Assembly (NCBI RefSeq): GCF_000389965.1
Contig: NC_021191.1
Coordinates: 1,241,501 to 1,305,500 of the forward strand
Direction: 5' to 3'
DNA length: 64,000 nt
Source of the DNA: Actinoplanes sp. N902-109
GTDB lineage: Bacteria; Actinomycetota; Actinomycetes; Mycobacteriales; Micromonosporaceae
The notes beneath the pieces were generated by a model. The model was given only the letters and a program-made list of their open reading frames with translations. It searched no databases and was not told the DNA's origin. How positions within the stretch are numbered: the first letter of the stretch is position 1; each line of letters opens with the position of its first letter. A program made the translations under genes and the position numbers. Shown here one piece after another: positions 44,177 to 55,566 of the stretch.

Positions 44177-44446
44177 CCCCGTGGCCGGTCAAGGCTTGTG
44201 GAGGACGGGCCGCGACCGGCATCGCCAAGGGCCCGGGGACGGCGGGCCCGACCCGTGCTGCCCGGCCCGCCCACGATGCGGGCCGGCGCCGAGACGCGCC
44301 GATCCAGCGCGACCGATGACGTGGGCCGGGACCGGACTGCTCGGCCTGCGTCCGGCGCGTCGCCGAGCGGGGAGGAGCCGCGCGGCGCGTCACCAAGCCG
44401 GGGTGAGGTGCGCCAGTGCGGTGCGGTGCCGGGACGAACGGCGGCG

Positions 44447-45571
44447 TCACGGGCTGATCTGCGCGAGCATGTCCTCGGCCAGCAGGCAGTACTGGACGTC
44501 GTCGTTGCGCGTGCCGGCCACGCCGGGCAGGCGCCCGCGCAGGTATCCCTCCCGTTTGAAGCCCGCCTTCTCCAGCACCCGCTGCGAGCCCAGGTTGGTG
44601 GGCAGCGCCCCGGCGATCAGGCGGGCGATGCCGGTTTCCGCGAAGGCCCACAGCGCCACGAGTTGTGCTGCCCGGGTGGGATAGCCGCGGCCGCGCCAGG
44701 CCGGCATCATGCTGTAGCCGATCATGGCCTGGGCGGTGTGCGGCTCCTGGTAGTAGAGGCCGATCTCCCCGGCCGGGGTGCCGGTGGCAGCGTCCACGAT
44801 GATCATGTCGGCGCGCTCGCCGGCCAGCCAGTGCGACTGCGAACGGTCGCAGCGCAGCTCGATCTGCTCGCGGCTCGGCGGGCTCGGCGGCACCGAGGTG
44901 GCCACGACGTCGTCCTGGGTGTGCAGGTCGGCGTAGAAGTCGACGTCGTCCGGGCCCAGCGGGCGCAACGTCACCACGCCGTCGCTGAGCTCACCGCCGG
45001 GCAGATCGGGCAGCAGCCGCTCGACCGGGCCGGGCGGGTCGGTGGCCAGCCGGGCGTAGGCCAGCAGATCGTCCCGGCCGCCGTCGCGGTCGGGCAGCGC
45101 CGCCCGCCGTACGCCCTCGCTGGTGTAGCCGGCGGCGAGGGCAACCCGCTGGCTCGCCATGTTCTCCCAGTGGGTGAGCAGCTCCAGCCGGCCGAACCCG
45201 ATGGTGAACGCATAGCCGCTCAGCGCGCGCACGGCGGCGGTGGCCACTCCTCGGCCGCGGGCGTCCGGCGCTGTCCAATAGCCGATCTCGGCCTGCCCGC
45301 GTTCCAGCGCGACCCGGTCGATGCCCGCGCCGCCGAGCAGCCGGTCGGTCGCCGGGTCCGCCACCGCCCAGAAGCCGCCACCCACCGAGAACATCCTGGG
45401 CACGACGTCGTGCAGGTACTCCTCGGCGTGCGTCCGGGTGAACGGGATCGGCAGCGGCGGCAGGAAGCGCCGCAACTCCCAGTCGTTGTACGCGGTGAGC
45501 AGGTCGTCCAGGTCACGCCGGGCGAGCGCCCGCAGCAGCACGCCGTCGGCCTCGATGGCAGGGACCTTCAC
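44447..45571 (-). CDS. Double-domain GNAT acetyltransferase
   Basis: The 374-residue protein carries two full GNAT domains. The first (residues 1-190) has EIGYWTAPDARGRGVATAAV and LELLTHWENMASQRVALAAG. The second (200-374) has IGYSMMPAWRGRGYPTRAAQ and RLIAGALPTNLGSQRVLEKAG continuing FKREG. Both keep the acetyl-CoA RGRG loop. The acceptors are unknown; RimJ/RimL-like proteins acetylate protein N-termini or small molecules. The GTG/ATG start overlaps the stop of the next upstream GNAT gene by 4 bp, so the two form an operon. Confidence 0.88.
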   Translation of the reverse strand: MKVPAIEADGVLLRALARRDLDDLLTAYNDWELRRFLPPLPIPFTRTHAEEYLHDVVPRMFSVGGGFWAVADPATDRLLGGAGIDRVALERGQAEIGYWTAPDARGRGVATAAVRALSGYAFTIGFGRLELLTHWENMASQRVALAAGYTSEGVRRAALPDRDGGRDDLLAYARLATDPPGPVERLLPDLPGGELSDGVVTLRPLGPDDVDFYADLHTQDDVVATSVPPSPPSREQIELRCDRSQSHWLAGERADMIIVDAATGTPAGEIGLYYQEPHTAQAMIGYSMMPAWRGRGYPTRAAQLVALWAFAETGIARLIAGALPTNLGSQRVLEKAGFKREGYLRGRLPGVAGTRNDDVQYCLLAEDMLAQISP

Positions 45572-46671
45572 TCGACCTCATCTCTCAGCAGCGACGCCAC
45601 CCAGCAGTCCCGCCGTCTCCCGTTGATCACCAGAGCCTGCCGCATCAGCCCCTCGCTGGTGAACCCGGCCTTCGCGGCGACCCGCCCGGATGCGGCATTG
45701 CCCGCCTCCCAGCGGATCTGGATCCGTTCCAGGCCCAGCTCCGCAAACCCCCAGCGGCTGATCGCGCGGACCGCCGCGGCGGCATACCCCCGTCGCCGAT
45801 GGTCCGGCCGGACAAAATACCCCACTTCGCCCACTGCCGGGTCGTCGCGGCGCACGCTCAGATCAACCGAGCCGACGTACGAGTCCAAGTGGTCAGCAAT
45901 CGCGAACACGGCCTCGACGCCGCCTGTCCACCACTGTGGCACCTGCCGGTCGACATAGTCGCGAGCTCTCACCGTGGTCCACACCTCCGGCACCCCGAAC
46001 CAGCGGGCGACATCGGGGTCGTTGTAGCCGGCCGTCATCGCCGGGACGTCCGCCGGCACCGGGCGACGCAGCGTCACCTGGCCGGCGGTCAGCCGCGGTG
46101 GCTCGCCGGAGAAGACGCGCGCTGCCCGCCGTACCGGATCGGGCAGTTCCGCCCCCGGGGCGGTGAGGTCCTCCGCGAACAGCGACCCGAGCCACTGGTC
46201 GGGGGTCTTCTCCGTGCCCGGCTGGGTGCCGATCAGGGTGAACCCGAGCCGGAGCGCGGTCAGGCGCGAGGCGTGGTTGCCGACCGTGGCCCGCCAGCCG
46301 ATCCGGACGAGCCCTGCGGCGAAGGCGTACCGCAGGAGCGCACGGGCTGCCCGCTCGGTGACTCTGCGTCCGCGCGCCCATGATGCCGACCAGTAACCGA
46401 GACCGGCGGTGCCGGCGTCCTGGTCGATCCCGTGCAGGACGACACTGCCCACCAAGTCCGATTCGTCGAATATGCCGAGGTGCCACGCGGACAGGTCGCC
46501 CAGCTGGGCCGTGATGAAGGTGCGGGCGTGCTCGGGCGAATAGGGTGCGGGCAAACCGGGCATCCAGCGCTGGAGCAGCGGGTCCTGACACGCCCGAGCC
46601 ATCGCTTCGGCATCCGCCGGCCGCCAGGGCCGGACGAGAAGCTCGTCAACGCGAAGAATGGGGCTGTGCAC
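45568..46671 (-). CDS. Double-domain GNAT acetyltransferase, paralogue
   Basis: This 367-residue protein has the same two-GNAT architecture as its neighbour. The N-terminal domain has LRVDELLVRPWRPADAEAM and GYWSASWARGRRVTERAARAL, with a less canonical RGRR loop. The C-terminal domain has EVGYFVRPDHRRRGYAAAAV and IQIRWEAGNAASGRVAAKAG. Its 3' end overlaps the 5' end of the downstream paralogue by 4 bp. Four GNAT domains in a row suggest domain and gene duplication. The start is GTG 46671; it is divergent from secA, with about 200 bp between them. Confidence 0.88.
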   Translation of the reverse strand: MHSPILRVDELLVRPWRPADAEAMARACQDPLLQRWMPGLPAPYSPEHARTFITAQLGDLSAWHLGIFDESDLVGSVVLHGIDQDAGTAGLGYWSASWARGRRVTERAARALLRYAFAAGLVRIGWRATVGNHASRLTALRLGFTLIGTQPGTEKTPDQWLGSLFAEDLTAPGAELPDPVRRAARVFSGEPPRLTAGQVTLRRPVPADVPAMTAGYNDPDVARWFGVPEVWTTVRARDYVDRQVPQWWTGGVEAVFAIADHLDSYVGSVDLSVRRDDPAVGEVGYFVRPDHRRRGYAAAAVRAISRWGFAELGLERIQIRWEAGNAASGRVAAKAGFTSEGLMRQALVINGRRRDCWVASLLRDEVE

Positions 46672-46830
46672 GCGGTCATCCTGCCGCTCGGACGCGCCAG
46701 GGCGCCAGCGCGTTGCACCGCCGCGGCCGGTTGTTCCCGCGCTCCGCTTTCAGCGAACGGGCTGCCCGGATTCGTACACCTTTGCGAGGTTAACCGGAGG
46801 CTCGGGTCACGCCTTTGCGGATTAGGCGCC

Positions 46831-46836
46831 TACGAT
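46831..46836 (+). promoter_or_regulatory. -10 hexamer TACGAT upstream of secA
   Basis: TACGAT would start transcription near 46843, giving a leader of about 26 nt with a GGGAG ribosome site before GTG 46869. Confidence 0.45.
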
Positions 46837-46868
46837 GGTTCGGCAGACCGTCTAGGGAGCGTTGACCC

Positions 46869-49778
<2,910 letters not shown>

Positions 49779-49797
49779 CCCGCCGCCCGCTCGCAAC

Positions 49798-49829
49798 CCG
49801 GCCCCCACAGCACCCGCTGCGGGGGCCGG
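49798..49829 (+). terminator. secA terminator hairpin
   Basis: CCGGCCCCC and GGGGGCCGG form a 9-bp stem, extended inside by AGC/GCT, starting 20 bases after the secA stop. There is no T-run. Confidence 0.65.
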
Positions 49830-50121
49830 TCCGTTGTACGACCCCCACCAGCCCGCCGACTCGGTTCCCGGACGACGTGGACTGCTGGTGTCCCCGTCGG
49901 CGGTGTCCCTGGCGGGGATGCCCGCTCGTGACGTCTTTCCCGTGAGGCGTTCCGCTGGTGGCTTCCTCCCGACCGGCATTCCGCTGGTGGCGTCTTCCGT
50001 GCGGGCGTCCCTGCTGGTGGTTTCCGGGGGGTCTCGGTCGCTCCCGGGCGGCGTCCCGCTAACCGCGCCGTCCGGTGGTCCGTCGGTCGGTAGTGCGCCG
50101 TGCGGGCACGAGGGCGGCACC

Positions 50122-50330
50122 CGCAGCCCGGTCAAGGCGGCGACGAAGGCCCGAGACGGTTCGAGCCGCATCCGCAGCCTGATCGAGGCGGTGATGAGGG
50201 CCCGAGGCGGTTCAGGCCGCATCCACAGCCCGGTCAAGGCGGTGACGAGGGCTGAGGCGGTTTGGGCGCACCCCGCAGCCTGGTCGAGGCGGTGATGAGG
50301 GCCCGAGGCGCTTCGGGGCGCACCGCCGCT
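50122..50330. repeat. 51-bp tandem repeat, about 4 copies
   Basis: CGCAGCC/CACAGCC cores start at 50122, 50173, 50224 and 50274, a 51-51-50 period. Units continue CGGTCAAGGCGGTGACGAGG and GCCCGAGGCGGTTC. The period is near 17 codons, so frames stay open on both strands, but the single 50-bp step breaks phase. Confidence 0.85.
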
Positions 50331-50540
50331 GCCGCTCAGCTCTGTTGCTACCTGCCCAAGCCGCGGGCGCTGAGGCTGCCGGCGGCTCGTCACTCCACGG
50401 CCGTTGGAGCGCCGCGGTTCCCGGCCCCTGAGGGCGGGTCGTGGGGGACCCGGCCCTCAGGGGTGCGCGGTGGAGCCCAGGACGGCCGCCGCCTCTACTG
50501 CTCACCGGACGCCCCGGGGGAACGCGCTGTGGTCTGGTGG

Positions 50541-51722
50541 TCAGAGCAGGCGCATCACCGCGGCCAGCCAGCGGGTGCCGGATCGTTCGAGGCGGAAGGC
50601 CAGGGCCCAGGTGCGTTCGGGGGAGACCAGGACGGCTGCTGCTTCCACGACGCCGGGGCAGGGTTCGCAGATGTTGGTGTAGACGGGGATCACCGGTACA
50701 GGGGGATGGCGCTGCGGGGTCGGCTGGACCGCGCGCCGGGCCGCCGCTATCCGGTGGACCGCCGTTGTGGTCTGCGAGATGAGCGATGCTGCGTCGCGGG
50801 GGTGCGAGAGGCCGCGCAGGTGAGCCGCCGGTCGGTGGCCGTTGATGATCTCGGCGCAGGCTTTGACGAAGTTGCGGGCTGCCAGTTCGCCCTCGGTGAT
50901 GACCGGCGCATCCGGCGGGCCAGGATCCGGCTTTGCTCCGCGGCGCGGAGTGGTTGTGGCCGTAGCGCTGCGGTCTGACGCCGACATGACCGATGTGACA
51001 CGCCCGGGCCACAAGACAACCGCGCCGCGAGCCATCCCGGAATCACCTGGCCCACCCCGGCCAGGCCCGGATCCGGCCGGTGCGTCTCGGCGCGCACTTG
51101 GCGAAGCTGGTGCGCTGCGGTCCGGGCTGGACCGCGCCGTCGTCCTGCGGGCCGAACGTGCGGAAGCCGGCGAGAGAACCGCGGTTGCCGTGGTGCGTGG
51201 CGCCTCAACTGCCGGTCGCGGAGAAGCTGCGGCGTCCCCGTCCGAACTCGCCTGGGTGAAAGGCGGCTGATCCGCTTCTGCAAGAGATTCGTCGAGGATC
51301 CAGGGAACGTGCCCGTCGATCATGCGCGGCGCATCGGGCCACGGGAAGCCCGCCGCCGGATCAGCGCCGGAATGCTGGAGGCCGACCGCCGGATCAGCAC
51401 CGGGATACTCGAAGCGGTCCTCAGCGCCGGGACGCACGAACGGATCCGGGTCACCGGAATGCTCGGAGGGCTCCGGATCAGCGGGATGTGCGACGAGCCC
51501 CGCACCAGCCCGCTGAGCAAGATCGGCGCTGTGCGGAGCGCCTTCCCCCGCCGCGGCACCGCCCGGCACCCCCGGCGGCGGGTCGTTGCCCGGCAGCTCG
51601 TCGTCGTAGGGAGGTTCGCAGCGCGGGGCGGCCCGGAAGGTCACCCGCCTTGGTCTGGCCACTGCACCGATGGACACCCCTGCACCCCAATCCTTCGGTT
51701 TGCTTTCGTTTGCCTTCGACAA
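50541..51722 (-). CDS. Rv3235-family (DUF6459-like) protein with long disordered N-terminus
   Basis: The C-terminal 130 residues carry the Rv3235-type domain: ARNFVKACAEIINGHRPAAH, RGLSHPRDAASLI, CEPCPGVVEAAAVLVSPERT and FRLERSGTRWLAAVMRLL. The first 260 residues are Pro/Ala/Asp/Ser-rich and include short imperfect repeats (GADPAVGLQHSGADPAAG). Genes of this family lie near secA in many actinobacteria, as here. The function is unknown. The farthest start is TTG 51722 close to a TATACC-like -10; internal GTG codons are alternatives, so the N-terminus is uncertain. Confidence 0.75.
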   Translation of the reverse strand: MSKANESKPKDWGAGVSIGAVARPRRVTFRAAPRCEPPYDDELPGNDPPPGVPGGAAAGEGAPHSADLAQRAGAGLVAHPADPEPSEHSGDPDPFVRPGAEDRFEYPGADPAVGLQHSGADPAAGFPWPDAPRMIDGHVPWILDESLAEADQPPFTQASSDGDAAASPRPAVEAPRTTATAVLSPASARSARRTTARSSPDRSAPASPSARRDAPAGSGPGRGGPGDSGMARGAVVLWPGRVTSVMSASDRSATATTTPRRGAKPDPGPPDAPVITEGELAARNFVKACAEIINGHRPAAHLRGLSHPRDAASLISQTTTAVHRIAAARRAVQPTPQRHPPVPVIPVYTNICEPCPGVVEAAAVLVSPERTWALAFRLERSGTRWLAAVMRLL

Positions 51723-51794
51723 CGAGTGTCCGAGGGGTATAGGGGAGCGTCAATGCTGCCGTCGCAGGCTGTGGATAACCCTGGGGACAACCGG

Positions 51795-52028
51795 TTATTC
51801 GACCAGCGGGTTGTCGCGGACCCAGGCGGCGGTCTCGGCGTACTTCTGTTCGATGTACTGCTCGAGTTTTGCCCGTTCGACGCGCCATTGGCCGCGGCCG
51901 CCGATTTTGATCGCGGGCAGTTCGCCGCTGCGGACCATGTGGTAGACCTGCGAGTCCGAGACGTTGAGCTCCGCCGCCACGTCCGACAACAGCAGGAATC
52001 GCGGTTCCACCCGATCCTCCGATGACAC
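51795..52028 (-). CDS. Excisionase/MerR-like helix-turn-helix protein
   Basis: The 77-residue DNA-binding protein has the excisionase-type winged helix: FLLLSDVAAELNVSDSQVYH, then MVRSGELPAIKIGGRGQWRV, ending in KLEQYIEQKYAET. It is conserved in actinobacteria close to secA and the Rv3235-like gene. Here it is not part of a phage, so a chromosomal regulator is likelier than a true excisionase. The start is GTG 52028; AAGATT lies 6 nt upstream on the minus strand, a weak -10. Confidence 0.85.
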   Translation of the reverse strand: MSSEDRVEPRFLLLSDVAAELNVSDSQVYHMVRSGELPAIKIGGRGQWRVERAKLEQYIEQKYAETAAWVRDNPLVE

Positions 52029-52059
52029 CCGGGAAATCTTCAGTTTGCCACCGTTTGCT

Positions 52060-52530
52060 TCAGATGGCCTCAGCCGATGACGACGGGGACAATGCCCGGC
52101 CGGGCAGCGGGCTTGAGTAGACCACGCTGGTGGTCACCGCGCCGAGCCCGGCGATGCGCCCGGTGACCTCCTCCAGGTGGCGCATCGAGCGGGTCAGCAC
52201 CTTCAGCACGAAGCAGTCCTCACCCGTCACGTGGTGCGCCTCGATGATCTCCGGGGTCGAGTCGAGCAGGGCGTGAAACGGCTTGTAGTTGCCTGTCGGA
52301 TATTTCAGGCGCACGAACGCCATGACGCCCAGGCCGACGCGGTCCGGGTCGAGCCTCGCGTGGTAGCCGGCGATGACGCCTGTCTCCTCCAGCCGCCGTA
52401 CCCGTTCGGCGACCGCGCTGGGTGACATGGCCACGGTGCGGGCCAGCTCGGCGAACGTCGCCCGGCCGTCGCGCTGCAATGCGGCCAGGAGTTGCCAGTC
52501 CGTACGGTCGATCAGGGGATCCACGGTCAC
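52060..52530 (-). CDS. Lrp/AsnC-family regulator
   Basis: The 156-residue regulator has an N-terminal winged helix (DRTDWQLLAALQRDGRATFA, MSPSAVAERVRRLEETGVI) and a C-terminal RAM effector-binding domain (VGLGVMAFVRLKY, IIEAHHVTGEDCFVLKVLTR). Such proteins are octameric and respond to amino acids. It is divergent from the rhodanese gene with 93 bp between the starts, the usual layout when an Lrp protein regulates its neighbour. The GTG start is supported by TAGATT 6 nt upstream. Confidence 0.93.
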   Translation of the reverse strand: MTVDPLIDRTDWQLLAALQRDGRATFAELARTVAMSPSAVAERVRRLEETGVIAGYHARLDPDRVGLGVMAFVRLKYPTGNYKPFHALLDSTPEIIEAHHVTGEDCFVLKVLTRSMRHLEEVTGRIAGLGAVTTSVVYSSPLPGRALSPSSSAEAI

Positions 52531-52536
52531 TCGGCC

Positions 52537-52542
52537 AATCTA
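52537..52542 (-). promoter_or_regulatory. -10 hexamer TAGATT, leaderless type (minus strand)
   Basis: On the minus strand TAGATT lies 6 nt before the GTG start of the Lrp/AsnC gene. Confidence 0.55.
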
Positions 52543-52610
52543 CCGTGGCATCAACGGCTGAACCTCTGTATGACCGTGCGAGGACCCTCCTCATGACAGG
52601 TTTCCCCGCA

Positions 52611-52616
52611 TAGCGT
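52611..52616 (+). promoter_or_regulatory. -10 hexamer TAGCGT, leaderless type
   Basis: TAGCGT lies 7 nt before the ATG start of the rhodanese gene at 52624, facing the Lrp/AsnC promoter. Confidence 0.55.
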
Positions 52617-52623
52617 CTTCGTC

Positions 52624-53040
52624 ATGAGATCACCGGTGGAAATCTTCGAGGAACGGCTGCGGACGCAGACCGACGTGACCGACGTCCGGAATGCCCAGGG
52701 CGACGCCGGTACGGTGCTCGTGGACTCCAGAAGCAAGCAAGCGTGGGACCAGGGCCACATTCCGGGCGCTGTGCACCTGCCGACCGCTCAGATCGCGGAG
52801 CGGGCGGCGACGGTGATCCCGGCCGGCGCCGGCGTGGTCACGTACTGCTGGGGTCCGGGCTGCAACGGTGCGACCCGGGCGGCCCTGGCATTCGCCCAGC
52901 TCGGCTATGCCGTGCGCGAGATGATCGGCGGCGTCGAGTACTGGGTGCGCGAGGGCTTCCCGCTGCGCACGCCGACCGGCGACGTCACCCGCGCCGCGGA
53001 TCCGTTGACCGCCCCCGTCACGGACGACTGCGGCTGCTGA
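52624..53040 (+). CDS. Rhodanese-like sulfurtransferase
   Basis: The 138-residue single rhodanese domain has VLVDSRSKQAWDQGHIPGAV (the conserved Asp-Ser/Arg and HIPGA) and the active-site Cys loop YCWGPGCNGATRAALAFAQ. It can carry a persulfide for sulfur transfer or cyanide detoxification. The C-terminus ends in DDCGC, an extra Cys pair. It is probably under control of the divergent Lrp/AsnC regulator. Confidence 0.92.
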   Translation: MRSPVEIFEERLRTQTDVTDVRNAQGDAGTVLVDSRSKQAWDQGHIPGAVHLPTAQIAERAATVIPAGAGVVTYCWGPGCNGATRAALAFAQLGYAVREMIGGVEYWVREGFPLRTPTGDVTRAADPLTAPVTDDCGC

Positions 53041-53084
53041 TGAGATAACTGACAGGCTGACCATTCGAGGACGGGGAGACCGAA

Positions 53085-53594
53085 GTGCCGATCACCGAGC
53101 AGGTCCGGGTGTACGTGCCGGCGACTGTGCCGCTGCTGGCCGTACTGAAGGACACCGGGCAGCTCGGTGGCGTACCGATGGAGGCGCATGCGGTGACCCC
53201 GGCGTTGCGCGAGTGGTACGCCGAGGGTGACGAGGAGGAACTCGAGTACGTCGCCTTCACCCGCGCCGCGCAGGCCGCCCTGCAGCTGTTGCGTCACGAC
53301 CCGAAGGCGCCGCGGCGCCGCGTGGTGATCTCCGCCGACGTGCCGGCGTCGGCGCTGGTGCGGGAGGACACCGAGCTGGGGTCGAGCGCGGTGGTGCTGC
53401 CGCAGGCGATCACGGTGTCCGCCGTCGCCGCCATCCATGTGGACAGCGAGGATGCCGCCGAGCAGGTGACCGCCGCCGCGGATGTGGTGGAGCAGGCTCT
53501 GGCCGGGGACCCGGACGCCCAGTTCACGGTCGACGGGGCCGAGGATCACGAGCTGGAGTGGTACGCCGTCAGCGAGCTCGACCAGCTCCTCTGA
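53085..53594 (+). CDS. DUF6912-like conserved actinobacterial protein
   Basis: The 169-residue acidic protein begins VRVYVPATVPLLAVLKDTGQ and contains AHAVTPALREWYAEGDEEEL and RRRVVISADVPASALV. It matches a conserved actinobacterial family I recall as DUF6912. No catalytic motif is seen. The GTG start follows GACGGGGAGA. It lies 44 bp after the rhodanese gene in the same direction and converges with the membrane protein gene, only 11 bp from its stop. Confidence 0.78.
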   Translation: MPITEQVRVYVPATVPLLAVLKDTGQLGGVPMEAHAVTPALREWYAEGDEEELEYVAFTRAAQAALQLLRHDPKAPRRRVVISADVPASALVREDTELGSSAVVLPQAITVSAVAAIHVDSEDAAEQVTAAADVVEQALAGDPDAQFTVDGAEDHELEWYAVSELDQLL

Positions 53595-53605
53595 GGCCCG
53601 GGCCC

Positions 53606-54664
53606 TCAGTCGTCCGTGCCGGACCGGACCGGTTCGTCGGCCCGCGCGGCCCGCTCGATCTCGTCCGGGTCGACCGGCGTCAGCGCTGCGGCCCCGGACG
53701 GGGCAGCGGCTGGTGAGCCGGCCGGCGAGGCGGCGGGGGAGGGGCGCCCACCGCGCCGCCGGGTCGTGGCGGGACCGGGCTCCTCGTCCGGCGGGGAGCC
53801 CATCGTGCGGCCCACCGCGATGATCGCCGTGAAGGCGCCCACGAACAGCACCATCAGGCCGTTGTTCAAGCGGGTGCCGCTGAGCGTCTGCTGGATCGCG
53901 GTGTCCAGCTCGCTGACCCGGCCGGCGAGGGTGAGGACGCGCGCCCCGGCCGTACGGGTGAGGATCTCGCCGACGACGAGCAGGAGGCCCGGCCCCGCGC
54001 CGGCGAGGGCGTAGAGCGGCCAGGGAAGCGTGGTGCCGGCCCGGCGCGTGCCACGGCGCACGAGGACGTACGCCACGATGCCGGCGACCAGGCCACTCAG
54101 GATGCCCTGCGCGTAGCCCCAGTAGTTGGCGGCGTTGGCCCGGGAGGCCGCGTCGTCGCCCGCGCCGAACACCGGCAGCAGGTCGTCCTGCAGGAACGCC
54201 AGCACGACGCCCACCAGGAAGACAGCGATCGCGGCCCAGCACACCGAGGCGATCACGCGGGGGTGCCGGAAGCCGGCCAGCGCGCCGCCGATCGTCGCCG
54301 CTGCTGCGACCGTGCCGCCGACCACGGCGTAGATCCAGCCGTCGGTGTTGATGGTGATCACGGACAGGGCACCGAGGGCACCGACGACGAGCCCGGTGCC
54401 GGTCGCGATGGCGAACCGCAGCGTCGTGCTCAGCTCGCGGCTGCGCCGGCTCACCAGCGCCAGCACCAGCAGGGCCACCGCGGCGCCGGCGACGAGCATC
54501 GCCGAGACGGCGCCGGGCATCGCGTACGCGGTCGAGGTCACCTCGATCTCGGCGTTCTCCTGGCTGGTGATGGAGACCCGAGCCGACCACAACATGCCGG
54601 CTGCCCACACCAGACCGGCGAGCGCCAGGAGGAATCCACGCGCCGGGGCCCGTTCCGAACTCAT
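53606..54664 (-). CDS. Multi-pass membrane protein, unknown function
   Basis: The 352-residue product has seven to eight hydrophobic segments, including FLLALAGLVWAAGMLWSA, VSAMLVAGAAVALLVLALV, VIASVCWAAIAVFLVGVVLA and LMVLFVGAFTAIIAVG. A cytoplasmic-looking Pro/Ala/Arg-rich tail of about 70 residues ends DEPVRSGTDD. A region resembling an extracellular helix (VSELDTAIQQTLSGTRLN) precedes the last helix. I do not recognise a transporter signature. The ATG at 54664 is supported by TACCCT 6 nt upstream. Confidence 0.75.
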   Translation of the reverse strand: MSSERAPARGFLLALAGLVWAAGMLWSARVSITSQENAEIEVTSTAYAMPGAVSAMLVAGAAVALLVLALVSRRSRELSTTLRFAIATGTGLVVGALGALSVITINTDGWIYAVVGGTVAAAATIGGALAGFRHPRVIASVCWAAIAVFLVGVVLAFLQDDLLPVFGAGDDAASRANAANYWGYAQGILSGLVAGIVAYVLVRRGTRRAGTTLPWPLYALAGAGPGLLLVVGEILTRTAGARVLTLAGRVSELDTAIQQTLSGTRLNNGLMVLFVGAFTAIIAVGRTMGSPPDEEPGPATTRRRGGRPSPAASPAGSPAAAPSGAAALTPVDPDEIERAARADEPVRSGTDD

Positions 54665-54670
54665 GGCCAA

Positions 54671-54676
54671 AGGGTA
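54671..54676 (-). promoter_or_regulatory. -10 hexamer TACCCT, leaderless type (minus strand)
   Basis: On the minus strand TACCCT lies 6 nt before the ATG at 54664. Confidence 0.55.
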
Positions 54677-54852
54677 CGCGGGCCGGTCCGTGGGCAGTAT
54701 CAGGCCTGATGGGTGGTTTGTCGTTTGGTGCGAATGACGCGAGCGGCGATCCGTGCCGTTTGGAGCGGTTGCCGACGTCGAGCGCCGTCTGACCGATTCC
54801 GTGCTCCATTCTAGCGCGCGAGACCCGTTCTCACCCGCAAAACGCCCGGTCA

Positions 54853-54888
54853 CGACCCTCGTGGTCGGACTGTCTGTGCGGGACAGTC
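54853..54888. promoter_or_regulatory. Two abutting inverted repeats upstream of padR gene
   Basis: CGACC-N5-GGTCG (54853-54867) is directly followed by GACTGTC-N7-GACAGTC (54868-54888). They lie 75-110 bp before the PadR start, in the divergent gap shared with the membrane protein gene. PadR dimers bind such dyads, so these are candidate operators. Confidence 0.5.
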
Positions 54889-54963
54889 GTATGTGGAGAC
54901 GCAAATTGGACGGATCGGGCGAAATCCTGGACGCCGCAGCGACAAAGTGGCAGCTTAGAAGGC

Positions 54964-55479
54964 ATGCCCGACTCTCAAATCAATCCTACGGCTGCCGCAC
55001 TGCTCGGCCTGCTGCACGATGGGCCGATGACCGGCGGACAGCTCATGGCGGCTGCCGAACGCCGCCTCGGGCCTTACTGGTCGATGACGCGGAGCCAGGT
55101 CTACCGCGAACTGCCGGTCCTGGCCGAGATGGGATATGTCCGACTCGGCAAGCCCGGACCTCGGTCCAGTCAGCCCTATGCGATCACCGCAGCCGGGAAG
55201 CGCGCCTTCAGCCGATGGCTCGCCGAGTCCCCCGGCCGCGACGCCATCCGCAACCCGATCGCGTTGCGGGTGGCATTCGGCCAGCAGCATGCCGGTGGCC
55301 AGCTCAAGACGCTCTACACCGGTGCCAACGAATACCACTCCGAGGCCCTGGCGATGGCTCGCGAGCAGGCCAAGGAGGCCAAGAAGTCCGGAGACCAGTA
55401 CGGCGCGGCCGCACTGGAGTTCGCCGTCGCCTACCACAAGGCGGCCCTCAGCTGGCTGAAGGCCGCCCCCGCGGAGTGA
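54964..55479 (+). CDS. PadR-family transcriptional regulator
   Basis: The 171-residue protein has a PadR winged helix: AALLGLLHDGPMTGGQLMAA, YWSMTRSQVYRELPVLAEMG, then GPRSSQPYAITAAGKRAFSR. A helical C-terminal domain mediates dimerisation (LAMAREQAKEAKKSGDQYGA). PadR proteins usually repress a nearby gene and their own gene. The divergent membrane protein is the obvious candidate target, with two dyads between them. A strong hairpin follows the gene before prfB. Confidence 0.9.
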   Translation: MPDSQINPTAAALLGLLHDGPMTGGQLMAAAERRLGPYWSMTRSQVYRELPVLAEMGYVRLGKPGPRSSQPYAITAAGKRAFSRWLAESPGRDAIRNPIALRVAFGQQHAGGQLKTLYTGANEYHSEALAMAREQAKEAKKSGDQYGAAALEFAVAYHKAALSWLKAAPAE

Positions 55480-55521
55480 CCGCCCGCGGTTGCGGAGTGA
55501 CGACGAAATGACGCAGCACAG

Positions 55522-55551
55522 GCCGCCCGGCCACGATCCGGGCCGGGCGGC
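55522..55551 (+). terminator. 11-bp hairpin between padR and prfB
   Basis: GCCGCCCGGCC and GGCCGGGCGGC form a perfect 11-bp stem around an 8-nt loop. It ends one base before the prfB -10 hexamer, cleanly separating the two transcription units. Confidence 0.7.
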
Positions 55552-55552
55552 G

Positions 55553-55558
55553 TATTCT
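55553..55558 (+). promoter_or_regulatory. -10 hexamer TATTCT, leaderless type
   Basis: TATTCT lies 8 nt before the GTG start of prfB at 55567. Confidence 0.55.
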
Positions 55559-55566
55559 TGACAGTC

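Larger units (their letters stand above)
49779..50540. other. Convergent 760-base spacer with 51-bp repeats
   Basis: Between secA and the leftward Rv3235-like gene I see a terminator hairpin, a stretch with several GCTGGTGG motifs (49880-50020) and a 51-bp tandem array (listed separately). Open frames on both strands here are Pro/Ser/Ala/Arg-rich and look like shadows. Confidence 0.55.
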
